The notes: a model not told the origin generated them from the letters alone. Shown: positions 53,116 to 63,335, counted from the first letter of the stretch. The stretch is 64,000 nt of DNA from Loktanella atrilutea (GCF_900128995.1 NZ_FQUE01000011.1:1-64000); one strand, 5' to 3'. Numbers and translations are program-made.

Positions 53116-54135
53116 TTAGCGGAAGGGCGGTGAATACAGCAGGCCGCCGTCGGTCCACTGAGCGTTCAGGCCACGCGCCAGACCGATCGGGGTGTTTTCA
53201 CCGATGTTACGCTCGAAGATCTCGCCGTAGTTGCCGCCAGCCATGATCGCGTTCTTGGCCCAGTCGTTCGACAGGCCAATCATCGCACCCAGCTCGCCTT
53301 CGGTGCCCAGCAGGCGGTTCACTTCCGGGTTGTTGGTCGGCGCAGCGGACATTTCGCCAATGTTGGCAGAGGTGATGCCGAGCTCTTCTGCCGCGATCAA
53401 CGCGTTCAGCGTCCACATGGCGATGTCGCCCCACTCGTTGTCACCGTGACGGACCAGCGGGCCCAGCGGCTCTTTGGAAATGATCTCGGGCAGAAGCACG
53501 TGATCTTCGGGGTTTTCGAAGGTCGCGCGCGTCGCGGCGAGGCCCGAAGCGTCCGTGGTGTAGGTGTCGCAGGCGCCAGCCAGATACTGCTGCTGGCCTT
53601 CGGCGTTGGTCTGGATCGGCACCGGTTGGTAGGTGATGTTGTTGGCGCGGAAATAATCGGCCAGGTTCAGTTCGGTCGTCGTGCCGGTCTGAATGCAGAC
53701 GGTCGCGCCGTCCAGATCCTTGGCAGAGGTCACGCCGAGAGCCTTGGGCACGATGAAGCCCTGACCGTCGTAGTAATTCACGCCAACGAAGTCGAACTTC
53801 AGTTCGGTATCGCGCGAGAAAGTCCAGGTCGTGTTCCGGGCCAACAGGTCGATTTCCCCGGAGGACAGCGCAGTAAAGCGCGTCTCGCCCGTGGTGGGGA
53901 CGAATTCGACGGCATTCTTGTCACCGAAGATGGCGGCAGCAACCGCACGGCAGACGTCGACGTCGAAGCCTTCCCAGACGCCGTTCGCGTCGGGTGCCGC
54001 AAAGCCGGTCAGACCGGTGGTGACGCCGCAGTTCAGATGGCCACGCGCCTTTACGTCGTCCAGCGTCGCCGCGGACGCCGCAGCCGCCGTCAAACCGGCG
54101 ATGGTCAGCGTTCCAAATAGTACGGTCTTCTTCAT
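53116..54135 (-). CDS. aapJ: General L-amino-acid ABC transporter substrate-binding protein AapJ
   Basis: A 339-residue periplasmic receptor with a signal peptide (MKKTVLFGTLTIAGLTAAAASA, cleavage near 22). AapJ-type sequence is present: RGHLNCGVTTGLTGFAAPDANGVWEGFDVDVCRAVAAAIFGD and VQTGTTTELNLADYF-type (here CIQTGTTTELNLADYFRANN). AGGAAGAGG precedes the ATG. It heads the aapJQMP operon. The 207-base upstream region at 54136-54342 must hold its promoter, but I could not place it. Confidence 0.94.
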   Translation of the reverse strand: MKKTVLFGTLTIAGLTAAAASAATLDDVKARGHLNCGVTTGLTGFAAPDANGVWEGFDVDVCRAVAAAIFGDKNAVEFVPTTGETRFTALSSGEIDLLARNTTWTFSRDTELKFDFVGVNYYDGQGFIVPKALGVTSAKDLDGATVCIQTGTTTELNLADYFRANNITYQPVPIQTNAEGQQQYLAGACDTYTTDASGLAATRATFENPEDHVLLPEIISKEPLGPLVRHGDNEWGDIAMWTLNALIAAEELGITSANIGEMSAAPTNNPEVNRLLGTEGELGAMIGLSNDWAKNAIMAGGNYGEIFERNIGENTPIGLARGLNAQWTDGGLLYSPPFR

Positions 54136-54342
54136 GTTTACCTCTTCCTGAGTATCCGCCCATCTCGGGCAGCCAATTTTTTCCGCCCGGCATGGGACGG
54201 TTGAGTTTTGACGGGTCTCCCCCCCAATGACAGTAGAGTGGGCGAATTATTGCCCAGAGGTCAAGGCCCGCCGCCGGGTCAAACGCCTGTATCTGCCTGT
54301 CTGAACGGCAGTTCGACCGGTGACGCCTGATTTGTGATCGAC

Positions 54343-55056
54343 TCAGGCCAAGCGGCTCATCTCGATGAAGGTGGCGCCGTCGATGAATGCCTGCCGCTTG
54401 ATGGCTGCGACCTCGGCGGCTTCTTCGTCGTCGCCCCACTGACTGATCTGGAAATCCTCGTCGATCCGGCTAAGGGGCCAAGCCTCCTGTGGGGTCAGCT
54501 TGCCCATAGAAACCGCAAAGGCGAGCACGAGTGAGCCCGACAATTGAACCAGATCGTGAAAACCAGTCAGCGCGAAATTGTCGAACTGCGCCACACGAGC
54601 GTGCAGCCTTGCGATGGATTCGGGTGGCTGGGTGATCGGCATGATCCCGGTCGTCACGTGAAGCGGTGCATCGAGCGCTTGCGCCGACCACGCCAACCAA
54701 GGATCCCAAGCGTCCTTCTGCAGGGCGACGAGGCTATCCGGCGCAGCCGCGCGATAGCACAGCAGGTCGTTTTCGCCATAGGCCGCGAGCAGGGCCACGA
54801 CGTCTGCGTGCTGCGGCGCAACCTTGTCGATAGCGGAATTGGCCGCGCGGGTCGCAGGCATGGTCGTCGGGTCGATCTTGTCGGTTTGTGCCTGCCACTC
54901 TGCCGCGACCGCCTGCGCCATGGCACGGGTCGGCAAAAGCAGCGGCTGCTTGTAGGGCGTCTTGACCGCGCGCCCGTCAAGATCGACGGAAAAGCCGCCG
55001 CCCCGTTCAACTACGTTGGCCTCGGTCCAGAAACGCTTCGGGGCCCAGTCGTTCAT
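54343..55056 (-). CDS. ATP12 family F1-ATPase assembly chaperone
   Basis: A 237-residue protein of the ATP12 family, which in mitochondria binds the F1 alpha subunit during assembly and is retained in alphaproteobacteria. The N-terminus RFWTEANVVERGGGFSVDLDGRAVKTPYKQPLLLPTRAMAQAVAAEWQAQ and the later ENDLLCYRA and LHVTTGI segments are family hallmarks. Its ATG overlaps the phosphatase stop (ATGA). It is the last gene of a minus-strand chain from rarA through crcB and rluC. Confidence 0.9.
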   Translation of the reverse strand: MNDWAPKRFWTEANVVERGGGFSVDLDGRAVKTPYKQPLLLPTRAMAQAVAAEWQAQTDKIDPTTMPATRAANSAIDKVAPQHADVVALLAAYGENDLLCYRAAAPDSLVALQKDAWDPWLAWSAQALDAPLHVTTGIMPITQPPESIARLHARVAQFDNFALTGFHDLVQLSGSLVLAFAVSMGKLTPQEAWPLSRIDEDFQISQWGDDEEAAEVAAIKRQAFIDGATFIEMSRLA

Positions 55057-55727
55057 GCGGGTTCTCCGATCAGGTCGTCGATGGCGGCGTCCAGTGCCGC
55101 GAAGGTGGGGATCATCCGGTCGGCGCGCAGGCTGTCGGCCGGATGATAGCCCCAGCCGACACCGATCGTCGCCACCCCGGCCGCACGCGCCATGTCCATG
55201 TCATAGGTCGTGTCGCCGACCATGACCGCACGGGATGCAGGAACGCCTGCCTCTGCCAATGCTGCGTGAATCATCGCCGGATGCGGTTTGGAAGGGTGGA
55301 GGTCGGATGTCTGCCGGCTGACGAATAGCTCCTGCAACGCGTGTTGGTCTATCAGCCGGTCAAGCCCGCGCTTCGATTTGCCCGTTGCCACAGCCAGAAC
55401 CGTATGGTCCTGCGCGTGCAGACGAAGGACCGCTTCCCTTGCACCCGGAAACAATGGGCTCTTGCGTTGCAGGTCCGCCGTCGCGTAATCGCGAAAGGCG
55501 GCCCGATAACCTGCCGTCAGGCGCTCGCGGGTCGACGCGTCCTGATCCGGGCACAGGACGCGAAAGCTTTCTGGTAAAGACAGGCCGACGATAGATAGCA
55601 CTACCTCTCGGGTTGGTGCGGTCAGACCCTCGGCGGCAAACGCCTCGGCCATCGCACCGATGATTTCCGCCTGACTGTCGACAAGTGTCCCATCGACGTC
55701 GAATATCACGAGCCTTAGATCCGTCAT
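55053..55727 (-). CDS. gph: HAD-family phosphatase, phosphoglycolate phosphatase-like
   Basis: A 224-residue HAD hydrolase with motif I FDVDGTLVDS near residue 9, motif II Thr/Ser in VATGKSKRGL, motif III Lys near SKPHPAM and motif IV VGDTTYDMDMARAAG. The ATG at 55727 overlaps the rluC stop (TGATG). The broad family includes phosphoglycolate phosphatase and related housecleaning enzymes, so the symbol is tentative. Phosphoglycolate clearance would yield glycolate, but a special link to the serine cycle is not shown. Confidence 0.78.
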   Translation of the reverse strand: MTDLRLVIFDVDGTLVDSQAEIIGAMAEAFAAEGLTAPTREVVLSIVGLSLPESFRVLCPDQDASTRERLTAGYRAAFRDYATADLQRKSPLFPGAREAVLRLHAQDHTVLAVATGKSKRGLDRLIDQHALQELFVSRQTSDLHPSKPHPAMIHAALAEAGVPASRAVMVGDTTYDMDMARAAGVATIGVGWGYHPADSLRADRMIPTFAALDAAIDDLIGEPA

Positions 55728-56782
55728 CAGTCGGGCATATTGAAGGGATCGACCGGCGCGTGGCTGACGTGCCAGCCGACGAAATCCCAAGTCCGTTCCA
55801 TGTGATCGGGCAGCGGCGCGGTCAGGTGCAGGATCGCTCCCGTCTCGGGATGTTCGATCGTCAGACTGCGGGCGTGCAGGTGCATCTTGCGGCTGATGTC
55901 GCCGCCCATGCCGGCCCCCCAGCCATCGCCCAGATTCTCCTGCTCCGTCCCGCCATACTTGCCGTCGCCGATGATCGGGTGCCCAATTTCTGCCATGTGG
56001 GCGCGCAGCTGGTGGGTGCGGCCGGTGATCGGCACCAGTGCAACCCAGGCCGCGCGCTTCGCCAGGCTGTCGAGCACGGCGTAATCGGTGACCGCGCGCT
56101 TGGCACCCTCGGTCGTGTCGACCTCCTTGGGGTGCACGCAGCGCATCTTCTCGTTCTCGCCGCCCTTGCCGTGGCCGGGGGCCTTCACGAGTCCATACTT
56201 GATCGTCGCCGCACGGGGATGCGGCACACCGGCGACGGCGGCCCAGTAGATCTTGCGGGTCGCGTGATGCTTGAGGTTCTCGGTCAGCTGCTTGGCCGCC
56301 ATCCGCGTGCGCGCCAGCACCAGCACGCCGGAGGTGTCCTTGTCGAGCCGGTGCACGAGGCGCGGCTTTTCGTCATAGCCGAACATCAGCGCCTCGCTCA
56401 TCGCGTCGACGTGGCGGGTGGTGTTAGTGCCGCCCTGCGTCGCAAGGCCCGCGGGCTTGTTGATGACGATCATGTGGTCGTCGCGGTAGATCACGCAGGA
56501 CTGGATCAGCGCGGCGTCGGCCTTGGTCACGCCCTGCTTCATCAGACTGCGCTCCGCCTCCACCTGCGCTTCGGTCGGCAGGGGCGGGATGCGGATCGAC
56601 TGTCCGACCTCCAGCCGCGTGTTCGACTTTACCCGGCCGCCATCGACGCGGATGTCGCCCTTGCGGCACAATTTTTCAATTCGGCCCTGCGTCAGATGCG
56701 GGAACAGCCTCCGCAGGTAGCGGTCCAGCCGCTGGTCGCCGTCGTCCGGGCCGATCACCCGTGTCTGCACGCCACCGCTCAT
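55727..56782 (-). CDS. rluC: 23S rRNA pseudouridine synthase, RluC family
   Basis: A 351-residue RluA-family enzyme. The N-terminal S4 RNA-binding domain (RLDRYLRRLFPHLTQGRIEKLCRKGDIRVDGGR, about 18-50) is followed by the catalytic Asp in PRLVHRLDKDTSGVLVLAR near 165 and the late VALVPITGRTHQLRAHMAEIGHPIIGD segment. The ATG at 56782 overlaps the crcB stop; the long frame upstream lies inside crcB. It is likely to modify U955, U2504 and U2580, if it is a true RluC. Confidence 0.9.
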   Translation of the reverse strand: MSGGVQTRVIGPDDGDQRLDRYLRRLFPHLTQGRIEKLCRKGDIRVDGGRVKSNTRLEVGQSIRIPPLPTEAQVEAERSLMKQGVTKADAALIQSCVIYRDDHMIVINKPAGLATQGGTNTTRHVDAMSEALMFGYDEKPRLVHRLDKDTSGVLVLARTRMAAKQLTENLKHHATRKIYWAAVAGVPHPRAATIKYGLVKAPGHGKGGENEKMRCVHPKEVDTTEGAKRAVTDYAVLDSLAKRAAWVALVPITGRTHQLRAHMAEIGHPIIGDGKYGGTEQENLGDGWGAGMGGDISRKMHLHARSLTIEHPETGAILHLTAPLPDHMERTWDFVGWHVSHAPVDPFNMPD

Positions 56783-57156
56783 GCCAGCACCATCCGTGTC
56801 AAGTTCATCCCAAGGACCAGCGCCGCCATCCCCACGATCACGCTGCCGCCGACATAGGCCGCCATCAGCGCGAATTGTCCCCGCTCCATCAGCGCGATCG
56901 CGTCGAGGGAGAAGGCCGAAAACGTAGTGAACCCGCCCAGCAGGCCCGTCATCAGGAAGGGCGCCAACCGGGTGCCACCCCGTTCCGCCAGAACGACCAC
57001 GATGACTCCCATGAGAAAGGATCCCAGAATATTGACCGTCACCGTGCCCCAAGGAAAACCGGCCCCCATCGCACGCAAGGTCAGCTGGCCGGTCAGCCAG
57101 CGCAGCGTCGCGCCAATCGCACCGCCAAGGGCCACGGATAGTCCGGTCAAGATCAT
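56779..57156 (-). CDS. crcB: Fluoride ion channel CrcB/Fluc
   Basis: A 125-residue four-helix membrane protein that forms a dual-topology dimer exporting fluoride. Conserved residues are visible: GGAIGATLRWL near 11, NILGSFLMG near 42 and the sodium/fluoride motif GLLGGFTTFSAFSLD near 71-85. AGGAG precedes the ATG. A crcB fluoride riboswitch is not apparent, since only 31 bases separate it from rarA upstream. It is embedded in a housekeeping chain. Confidence 0.92.
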   Translation of the reverse strand: MILTGLSVALGGAIGATLRWLTGQLTLRAMGAGFPWGTVTVNILGSFLMGVIVVVLAERGGTRLAPFLMTGLLGGFTTFSAFSLDAIALMERGQFALMAAYVGGSVIVGMAALVLGMNLTRMVLA

Positions 57157-57187
57157 GTCACTCCTGTCGCCCGTACGGGTCAGGTTG

Positions 57188-58510
57188 TCAATTCGTGGCG
57201 CCCTTGCGCTTGTCCCTTAGACCGGCAAAGAAATCGAGACGCTTCTTCAACTCCCTCTCGAACCCGCGGTCGACGGGCAGATAGTAGATGCCGCGCTTCA
57301 TGGTCTCGGGAAAATAGTTCTGCCCGGAAAACCCGTCCTCGGCGTCGTGGTCATAGGCATAGCCCGACCCGAAGCCCTGTTCCTTCATCAGCTTGGTCGG
57401 CGCGTTCAGGATGTGGCGCGGCGGCGGTTCCGAACCGGTCTGCTTCGCCGCCGCCATCGCCGCCTTGAATGCGACATAGCCCGCGTTGGATTTCGGCGCG
57501 AGTGCCAGGTAGGTCACCGCCTGCCCCAGCGCCAACTCGCCCTCTGGCGAGCCCAAACGCTCGTAGGTCTCCCACGCCTGCAGGCAGATGTGCTGCGCCT
57601 GCGGATCGGCCAAACCGATATCCTCCACCGCCATGCGCACGATCCGGCGAGCGAGGTAGCGTGGATCCTCGCCTCCGGTCAACATCCGGGCAAGCCAGTA
57701 GAGCGCCGCGTCAGGGTCAGACCCACGCACGGATTTATGCAGGGCCGAGATCAGATTGTAATGCTCGTCGCCCGACTTGTCGTATTTCGTCGCCCGCTTC
57801 ATCAGGCGGCTCGTCAGCGCGTCGGTGCCCAGCGGCTTGTCCGTCTTCCACGCCGCCACCTGTTCGATCAGGTTCAGCAGGCTGCGCCCGTCACCGTCCG
57901 CCATGTTGATCAGCTGGTCGCGTGCCTGCGGGTCGAGCGGCAGCTTGCGCCCCAGCTCCGCCTCTGCCCGCTGTGCCAGGCGCTCCAGATCGTCCTCGGT
58001 CAGCCGGGTCAGGATCAGCACCTGCGCCCGGGACAGCAAGGCGGCGTTCAGCTCGAAGCTCGGGTTCTCGGTCGTGGCACCGACCAGCAGGATCGTCCCG
58101 TCCTCCATGTGCGGCAGAAAGCCGTCCTGCTGCGCCTTGTTGAAGCGGTGGATCTCGTCGACGAACAGCAGCGTGCCCTTGCCGTTCTGGCGGCGCAGCT
58201 TCGCCGCCTCGAACACCTTGCGCAGTTCCGGCACGCCGGTGAAGATCGCACTGATCTGGACGAAATGCAGGTCCGTCTCGTCCGCCAGCAGCCGCGCGAT
58301 GGTCGTCTTCCCCACCCCCGGCGGTCCCCAGAGGACCAGCGACGACAGCGAACCCGACGCCAGCATCGCCCCCAGCGGCGCGTCGGGGCCGAGCACCTGT
58401 TCCTGCCCGATGACCTCTCCCAAGGTCTGCGGTCGCAGCCGGTCCGCCAGCGGGCGGGGGCCGGTGGGGGCTGCGGGCGTGGATGCGGAGGTATCGAAGA
58501 GGTCTGCCAT
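57188..58510 (-). CDS. rarA: Replication-associated recombination protein A
   Basis: A 440-residue AAA+ ATPase (also called MgsA) that acts at stalled replication forks. It shows Walker A GPPGVGKTTIARLL near residue 62, Walker B LLFVDEIHRFNKAQQD near 112, sensor VGATTENPSFELNAALLSRAQV near 138 and the C-terminal tetramerisation region with DPDAALYWLARML and HILNAPTKLMKEQGFG. It starts the chain rarA-crcB-rluC-gph-atp12. The terminator of the rplQ operon lies just upstream. Confidence 0.93.
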   Translation of the reverse strand: MADLFDTSASTPAAPTGPRPLADRLRPQTLGEVIGQEQVLGPDAPLGAMLASGSLSSLVLWGPPGVGKTTIARLLADETDLHFVQISAIFTGVPELRKVFEAAKLRRQNGKGTLLFVDEIHRFNKAQQDGFLPHMEDGTILLVGATTENPSFELNAALLSRAQVLILTRLTEDDLERLAQRAEAELGRKLPLDPQARDQLINMADGDGRSLLNLIEQVAAWKTDKPLGTDALTSRLMKRATKYDKSGDEHYNLISALHKSVRGSDPDAALYWLARMLTGGEDPRYLARRIVRMAVEDIGLADPQAQHICLQAWETYERLGSPEGELALGQAVTYLALAPKSNAGYVAFKAAMAAAKQTGSEPPPRHILNAPTKLMKEQGFGSGYAYDHDAEDGFSGQNYFPETMKRGIYYLPVDRGFERELKKRLDFFAGLRDKRKGATN

Positions 58511-58603
58511 GAGCGATATCTAAGCCCCCGAAGACCCCTTTGGAAGGCCGCTCCTCTCGGTCAGCCGCCGGGGGTGGGTCACCGGCGCCGACGGCCGGAT
58601 ATG

Positions 58604-58636
58604 AAAAAGGGCGCGATCCGCAAATCGCGCCCTTTT
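58604..58636 (-). terminator. Rho-independent terminator of the rpoA-rplQ operon
   Basis: Perfect 13-bp arms at 58605-58617 and 58624-58636 enclose a 6-base loop. On the minus strand the stem runs straight into five Ts. It lies 21 bases after the rplQ stop and is a textbook intrinsic terminator. Confidence 0.9.
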
Positions 58637-58657
58637 CCCGAAACTTGATGTCGGGGC

Positions 58658-59074
58658 TTACGCCTCTTCGTCGATCTCGACCAGGCGGGCCTTGTCGGCG
58701 GCACCCTTGGCATCCCGGTCGCGGTCGACCAGTTCGATGATCGCCATCGGGGCCATGTCACCATAGCGGAAGCCGGCCTTCATCACGCGGCAGTAGCCGC
58801 CCTGACGCTCGGCGTAGCGCGGGCCAAGGATCTCGAACAGCTTGGCAGTGTGGATATCCTGCTTCAGCTGGCTGTCGGCCTGACGGCGGGCGTGCAGGTC
58901 GCCGCGCTTGCCCAGCGTGATCAGCTTGTCGATGATCCGCTTCAGTTCCTTGGCCTTCGGCAGGGTCGTCTTGATCTGCTCGTGCTCGATCAGCGAACCA
59001 GCCATGTTGGCGAACATCGCCTTGCGGTGTTCGTGGGTGCGGTTCAGTTTGCGGTAGCCGCTTGCGTGACGCAT
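58658..59074 (-). CDS. rplQ: 50S ribosomal protein L17
   Basis: A 138-residue ribosomal protein with the typical start [47 protein letters not shown] and a [26 protein letters not shown] segment. It is slightly longer than E. coli L17, with an acidic tail. It ends the alpha operon, followed by a strong terminator. Confidence 0.97.
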   Translation of the reverse strand: MRHASGYRKLNRTHEHRKAMFANMAGSLIEHEQIKTTLPKAKELKRIIDKLITLGKRGDLHARRQADSQLKQDIHTAKLFEILGPRYAERQGGYCRVMKAGFRYGDMAPMAIIELVDRDRDAKGAADKARLVEIDEEA

Positions 59075-59180
59075 TTGGTCATCTCCTGATTATGCTTTGT
59101 CCAGCGGTCTGATGCGTGTCAGCCGCATTATTGGGGCACCATTGCCCGGATGTTCCCCGCCACTGCGGGCATTGTCGAAA

Positions 59181-59202
59181 GGGGCGGATTAGTGTCCGCC
59201 CC
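59181..59202 (-). promoter_or_regulatory. Hairpin between rpoA and rplQ
   Basis: GGGGCGGA at 59181-59188 pairs with TCCGCCCC at 59195-59202 around TTAGTG, in the 135-base gap between rpoA and rplQ. It lacks a T run and may tune read-through or RNA stability. Confidence 0.45.
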
Positions 59203-59209
59203 CTGTTCT

Positions 59210-60226
59210 TCAGAACTGGTCTTCGAACTTCTTGGCCAGGTCTTCGATGTTGTCTGGCGGCCAGTCCTCGACGTCCATGCCAAGGTGCAGACCCATGCCC
59301 GACAGCACTTCCTTGATTTCGTTCAGGGACTTGCGGCCGAAGTTCGGGGTGCGCAGCATCTCGGCTTCGGTCTTCTGGATCAGGTCGCCGATGTAGACGA
59401 TGTTGTCGTTCTTCAGGCAGTTCGCCGAACGGACGGACAGTTCCAGCTCGTCTACCTTCTTGAGCAGCAGCGGGTTGAATTCCAGCCCGTCGTCGTCGCC
59501 GCCGGCGTTGGCCGATTCCGGCTCGTCGAAGTTGACGAAGATCTGCAACTGGTCCTGCAGGATGCGCGCGGCATAGGCCACGGCGTCGTCCGGCGTCAGG
59601 GACCCGTCGGTTTCGATCTTCATCGTCAGCTTGTCATAGTCCAGCACCTGACCTTCGCGGGTCGGCTGCACGTCATAGCTGACCTTCTTGACCGGGGAAT
59701 AGATCGCGTCGATCGCGATCATGCCAATCGGCGCATCCTCGGGCTTGTTCTTGTCGGCCGCGACATAGCCCTTGCCGGTGTTGACCGTCAGTTCCATGTA
59801 GAGGTCGGCACCGTCGTCGAGGTGGCAGATCACGTGATCCTTGTTCAGGACCTCGATGCCAGCGGTTTCCGAGATGTCGCCGGCGGTGACGATGCCCGGA
59901 CCCTTGGCCTGAACGCTCAGACGCTTGGGGCCTTCGACGTCCATGCGGATCGCGACGCCCTTCAGGTTCAGGACAATGTCGGTGACATCTTCGCGGACGC
60001 CAGAGACAGAAGAGAATTCATGCAGCACGTTGTCGATCTGCACGGCGGTGATGGCGGCACCCTGCAGCGACGACATCAGGATGCGGCGCAGCGCGTTGCC
60101 GAGCGTCAGGCCAAAGCCACGCTCCAGCGGTTCTGCGATCAGGGTGGCCTGACGCTGGGGGTCGTTGCCGACCTTTACGTCCAGCTGTGTCGGCTTGATC
60201 AGCTCAGCCCAGTTTTTGTGGATCAT
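59210..60226 (-). CDS. rpoA: DNA-directed RNA polymerase alpha subunit
   Basis: A 338-residue subunit that nucleates core polymerase and contacts upstream promoter elements. The N-terminal domain has [32 protein letters not shown] near residues 42-72. The C-terminal domain shows [45 protein letters not shown] precedes the ATG at 60226; an open frame 19 codons longer is leader. It sits between rpsK and rplQ as usual. Confidence 0.97.
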   Translation of the reverse strand: MIHKNWAELIKPTQLDVKVGNDPQRQATLIAEPLERGFGLTLGNALRRILMSSLQGAAITAVQIDNVLHEFSSVSGVREDVTDIVLNLKGVAIRMDVEGPKRLSVQAKGPGIVTAGDISETAGIEVLNKDHVICHLDDGADLYMELTVNTGKGYVAADKNKPEDAPIGMIAIDAIYSPVKKVSYDVQPTREGQVLDYDKLTMKIETDGSLTPDDAVAYAARILQDQLQIFVNFDEPESANAGGDDDGLEFNPLLLKKVDELELSVRSANCLKNDNIVYIGDLIQKTEAEMLRTPNFGRKSLNEIKEVLSGMGLHLGMDVEDWPPDNIEDLAKKFEDQF

Positions 60227-60294
60227 AGTCCCTCCATCCTTGCTCGACTTCATGTCCAAAAAGTCGTGCGCTCGAGGTTTCAAAACGGCAGATC

Positions 60295-60320
60295 GGGGCC
60301 GTGCAGGATAGCACGGCCCC
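60295..60320 (-). promoter_or_regulatory. Hairpin between rpsK and rpoA
   Basis: GGGGCCGTGC at 60295-60304 pairs with GCACGGCCCC at 60311-60320 around AGGATA, 20 bases after the rpsK stop. It is a possible attenuator within the alpha operon. Confidence 0.5.
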
Positions 60321-60339
60321 CATCGTCAAATGGTATGGA

Positions 60340-60732
60340 TCAGACCCGGCGACGCTTCGGCGGGCGGCAGCCGTTGTGGGCCATCGGGGTCACATCACGG
60401 ATCGAGGTGATGTTGAAACCGGCGGCAGCCAGCGCACGCAGTGCAGATTCGCGGCCCGAACCGGGGCCCTGCACTTCGACTTCCAACGTCTTCACGCCGT
60501 GTTCCTGGGCTTTCTTGCCCACATCCTCGGCGGCCATCTGTGCTGCGTAAGGAGTCGACTTCCGCGAACCCTTGAAACCCATGGTGCCTGCGGACGACCA
60601 GGCAATCGCGTTGCCCTGCACGTCCGAGATCAGGATCTTGGTGTTGTTGAAGGAAGAATTCACATGCGCAACGCCAGCTGCGATGTTCTTGGAGACCTTT
60701 TTCTTGCCGGTCCGGCGGGTATCTCGTGCCAT
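60340..60732 (-). CDS. rpsK: 30S ribosomal protein S11
   Basis: A 130-residue protein with conserved [47 protein letters not shown] and the C-terminal [25 protein letters not shown] precedes the ATG. It is 12 bases downstream of rpsM. Confidence 0.97.
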   Translation of the reverse strand: MARDTRRTGKKKVSKNIAAGVAHVNSSFNNTKILISDVQGNAIAWSSAGTMGFKGSRKSTPYAAQMAAEDVGKKAQEHGVKTLEVEVQGPGSGRESALRALAAAGFNITSIRDVTPMAHNGCRPPKRRRV

Positions 60733-60744
60733 GATCGGATCTCC

Positions 60745-61113
60745 TTATTTCTTCTTGCCGGCAATGGCCTTTGCGGGGCCCTTGCGCGTGCGTGCGTTGG
60801 TGTGCGTGCGCTGGCCGCGAACGGGCAGGCCACGACGGTGACGCAGGCCGCGGTAGCAGCCAAGGTCCATCAGACGCTTGATGTTCATCTGGGTTTCGCG
60901 ACGCAGGTCACCTTCAACGGTGACGTTCTCGTCGATGTATTCGCGGATCTTCAGCACTTCCGCGTCCGACAGATCGTTGACCCGACGAGAGGCGTCGATG
61001 CCAGTCGCTTCGCAGATCTGGGCGGCGGTGGTGTTGCCGATTCCGGCAATGTAGGTCAGGGCGATCGGAACCCGTTTAGCAGTCGGGATGTTGACGCCGG
61101 CAATACGTGCCAC
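60745..61113 (-). CDS. rpsM: 30S ribosomal protein S13
   Basis: A 122-residue protein starting with GTG at 61113 and an AAAAGGAAA ribosome site. The sequence [25 protein letters not shown] and the C-terminal [29 protein letters not shown] are diagnostic. The 198 bases between it and adk contain a GC-rich imperfect hairpin (GGCCCG at 61170-61175, CGGGCC at 61188-61193) and probably a promoter. rpmJ is not present in this gap. Confidence 0.97.
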   Translation of the reverse strand: MARIAGVNIPTAKRVPIALTYIAGIGNTTAAQICEATGIDASRRVNDLSDAEVLKIREYIDENVTVEGDLRRETQMNIKRLMDLGCYRGLRHRRGLPVRGQRTHTNARTRKGPAKAIAGKKK

Positions 61114-61279
61114 GTGAGCTTTCCTTTTCGTTGCGGGTCCGTGATACCAGACCCTTTTTTCACAACGCAGGCCCGTCCGACGTGCGGCGGGCCCATGTCA
61201 TATGAGGTAGTCCGTAACAAGCGGGCGCGACCCAGTCACGGCAAGTGATTCCCGTACGGGATGGGGGTGTCTAGAGGCG

Positions 61280-61315
61280 CTGAGGCCGGGGGTCAACCCC
61301 CTACCCCCGCCTCAG
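61280..61315 (-). terminator. Hairpin at the end of adk
   Basis: CTGAGGC at 61280-61286 pairs with GCCTCAG at 61309-61315, extended by G5/C5 blocks (61288-61292, 61304-61308). It overlaps the adk stop codon. There is no T run. Confidence 0.5.
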
Positions 61316-61959
61316 GCGAGCGCTTTCCTGATCTGCGCCCCTACCTCGTCCATCGTGGCCAATCCATCGACGGACGACAGATCACCACGCGCATAATAGT
61401 AACCGACTAACGGGCTCGTCTGCTTGTAATAGGCCAGCAGGCGGGTCTTCAGGCTTTCGGCATTGTCGTCGGCGCGCCGGACGAATTCGGCCTTTTGACC
61501 ACAGTTGGTGCAGACATGATCGGCCGGGATCGGCTTCGTCGCGTCGTTATAGACCTCGCCGCAGTTGCTACAGGTCGACCGGGCCGTGATTCGCGCGACA
61601 AGGGCTTCGTCGTCGACTTTCATCTCGATAACGCGGTCGAGGTTCTCGCCCAGTTCAGCAAGCAGGTTGCCCAGCGCATCGGCCTGCGCAAGCGTGCGCG
61701 GAAAGCCGTCGAAGATGTAGCCGTTCGCCGGATCGTCATTTGTCAGCTGCTCACGGATCAGCCCGATCACGATCTCGTCCGTGACCAGTTCACCACGGTC
61801 CATGACGGCAGCGACGCGCTGGCCCATCTCGGTGCCAGAGCTGCGGGCGGCGCGTAGCATGTCGCCTGTCGACAGTTGCACCATGCCGCGTTCATCGACC
61901 AGTCGGCGCGCTTGTGTGCCTTTCCCGGCGCCGGGCGGTCCCAGTAGAATAATATTCAT
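61312..61959 (-). CDS. adk: Adenylate kinase (zinc-LID type)
   Basis: A 215-residue enzyme interconverting ATP+AMP and 2 ADP. The P-loop is [11 protein letters not shown] at residues 8-18, and the AMP site lies around STGDMLRAA and GFPRT. The long LID carries four zinc cysteines, Cys130, Cys133, Cys150 and Cys153. Its ATG overlaps the secY stop, and the secY-adk pairing is common in bacteria. Confidence 0.97.
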   Translation of the reverse strand: MNIILLGPPGAGKGTQARRLVDERGMVQLSTGDMLRAARSSGTEMGQRVAAVMDRGELVTDEIVIGLIREQLTNDDPANGYIFDGFPRTLAQADALGNLLAELGENLDRVIEMKVDDEALVARITARSTCSNCGEVYNDATKPIPADHVCTNCGQKAEFVRRADDNAESLKTRLLAYYKQTSPLVGYYYARGDLSSVDGLATMDEVGAQIRKALA

Positions 61960-63317
61960 CGACGCGCCGGCCCCTTCCGCTTGGTCGTGCTGCGCTTGCC
62001 GCGCAGTTGCGATTTTTCGATCAGCCCTTCGTACTGGTGCGCCAGCAGATGCGATTGGATCTGTTGAATGGTGTCCATCCCGACCGAGACGATGATCAGG
62101 ACCGAAGTGCCGCCGAAGTAGAAGGGCACCGCAAATTGGCTGCGGATGATCTCTGGCAGCAGCGCCACCAGCGCCAGATAGCCGGAGCCAAGAACCAGAA
62201 TGCGGTTCACGACATAGTCGAGGTATTCCTTCGTCTTCTTGCCGGGGCGGATGCCGGGCACGAAGCCGTTCTGGTTCTTCAGGTTGTCGGCCACATCCTC
62301 GGTCTTGAAGGCGACCTCACGGGTGTAGAAGTAGGTGAAGAAGACGATCATCACTGTGAAGAACAGCAGGTAGAGTGGCTGGCCGGGGCCAAAGTAGGCA
62401 AGCAGAGTCGACATGAAGGCGTTCGATGACCCGCCGGAGAAGGTGCTGATCGTGGTCGGCAGCAGCAGCAGGGCGCTCGCGAAGATCGCGGGGATGACGC
62501 CGGCCGGGTTCACCTTGATCGGCAGGTGAGAGGAGGAAGCGTCGTAGACCTTCATTCCACGCTGCTGGCGGGGATACTGGATGTGGATCTTGCGCAAGCT
62601 GCGTTCCATGAAGACGACGAAGGTCAGCACCGCGATCACCATCAGAATGACACCTACGATGACAAATGGGCTGATTGCGCCGGACCGGCCCTGACTCAGG
62701 AAGCGGGCAAGAGCTGCGGGGACTTCGGCGATGATGCCGACGAAGATGATCAGAGAGATGCCGTTACCGATGCCGCGGCTGGTGATTTGCTCGCCCACCC
62801 ACATCAGGAACATGGTGCCGCCGACGATGGTGATGACGCAGGCCGCAACAAAGAACAGGCCGGGGTTGGACGCGAGGCCACCGGCCTCCAGCGATTTCGC
62901 GAGGCCGTAGGCCTGCGCCGTGGCCAGCAGCACCGTGCCGTAGCGGGTGTACTGGTTCATCTTGCGACGCCCCTGCTCGCCCTCTTTCTTGAGGTTCTTC
63001 AGCGGTTCCCACATGGACCCGAGAAGCTGCACGATGATCGAGGCCGAGATGTAGGGCATAATGCCAAGCGCGAAGATCCCCATGCGGGACAATGCGCCGC
63101 CGGTGAACATCGACAGGATGCCGCCGATGCCGGCGGCCGCGCCGGTCATGAACTCGCGCAGCTGGACGCCGTCGATGCCGGGAACGGGAATGTAGGTGCC
63201 AAGGCGGTAGACCATCAGCATGCCGATGGTGAAGAGGATTCGGCTGCGCAGCTCTGTCGCCTTGCCGAAGGCGCCCCAGCTCATGTTGGCGGCCATTTGT
63301 TCTGCAGCGGATGCCAT
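61956..63317 (-). CDS. secY: Protein translocase subunit SecY
   Basis: The 453-residue channel subunit of the Sec translocon, with ten hydrophobic segments. It has N-terminal [26 protein letters not shown], the plug region near [23 protein letters not shown] and the cytoplasmic loop [18 protein letters not shown]. The AGAGA upstream of the ATG at 63317 is a modest ribosome site. A terminator-like hairpin separates it from rplO, so it may also have its own promoter. Confidence 0.97.
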   Translation of the reverse strand: MASAAEQMAANMSWGAFGKATELRSRILFTIGMLMVYRLGTYIPVPGIDGVQLREFMTGAAAGIGGILSMFTGGALSRMGIFALGIMPYISASIIVQLLGSMWEPLKNLKKEGEQGRRKMNQYTRYGTVLLATAQAYGLAKSLEAGGLASNPGLFFVAACVITIVGGTMFLMWVGEQITSRGIGNGISLIIFVGIIAEVPAALARFLSQGRSGAISPFVIVGVILMVIAVLTFVVFMERSLRKIHIQYPRQQRGMKVYDASSSHLPIKVNPAGVIPAIFASALLLLPTTISTFSGGSSNAFMSTLLAYFGPGQPLYLLFFTVMIVFFTYFYTREVAFKTEDVADNLKNQNGFVPGIRPGKKTKEYLDYVVNRILVLGSGYLALVALLPEIIRSQFAVPFYFGGTSVLIIVSVGMDTIQQIQSHLLAHQYEGLIEKSQLRGKRSTTKRKGPARR

Positions 63318-63335
63318 GCAAGTCTCTTTTATATG

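Noticed and set aside
57157-57187. Fluoride riboswitch ahead of crcB
   Set aside because: Only 31 bases separate crcB from rarA and no riboswitch-like pseudoknot sequence is visible.
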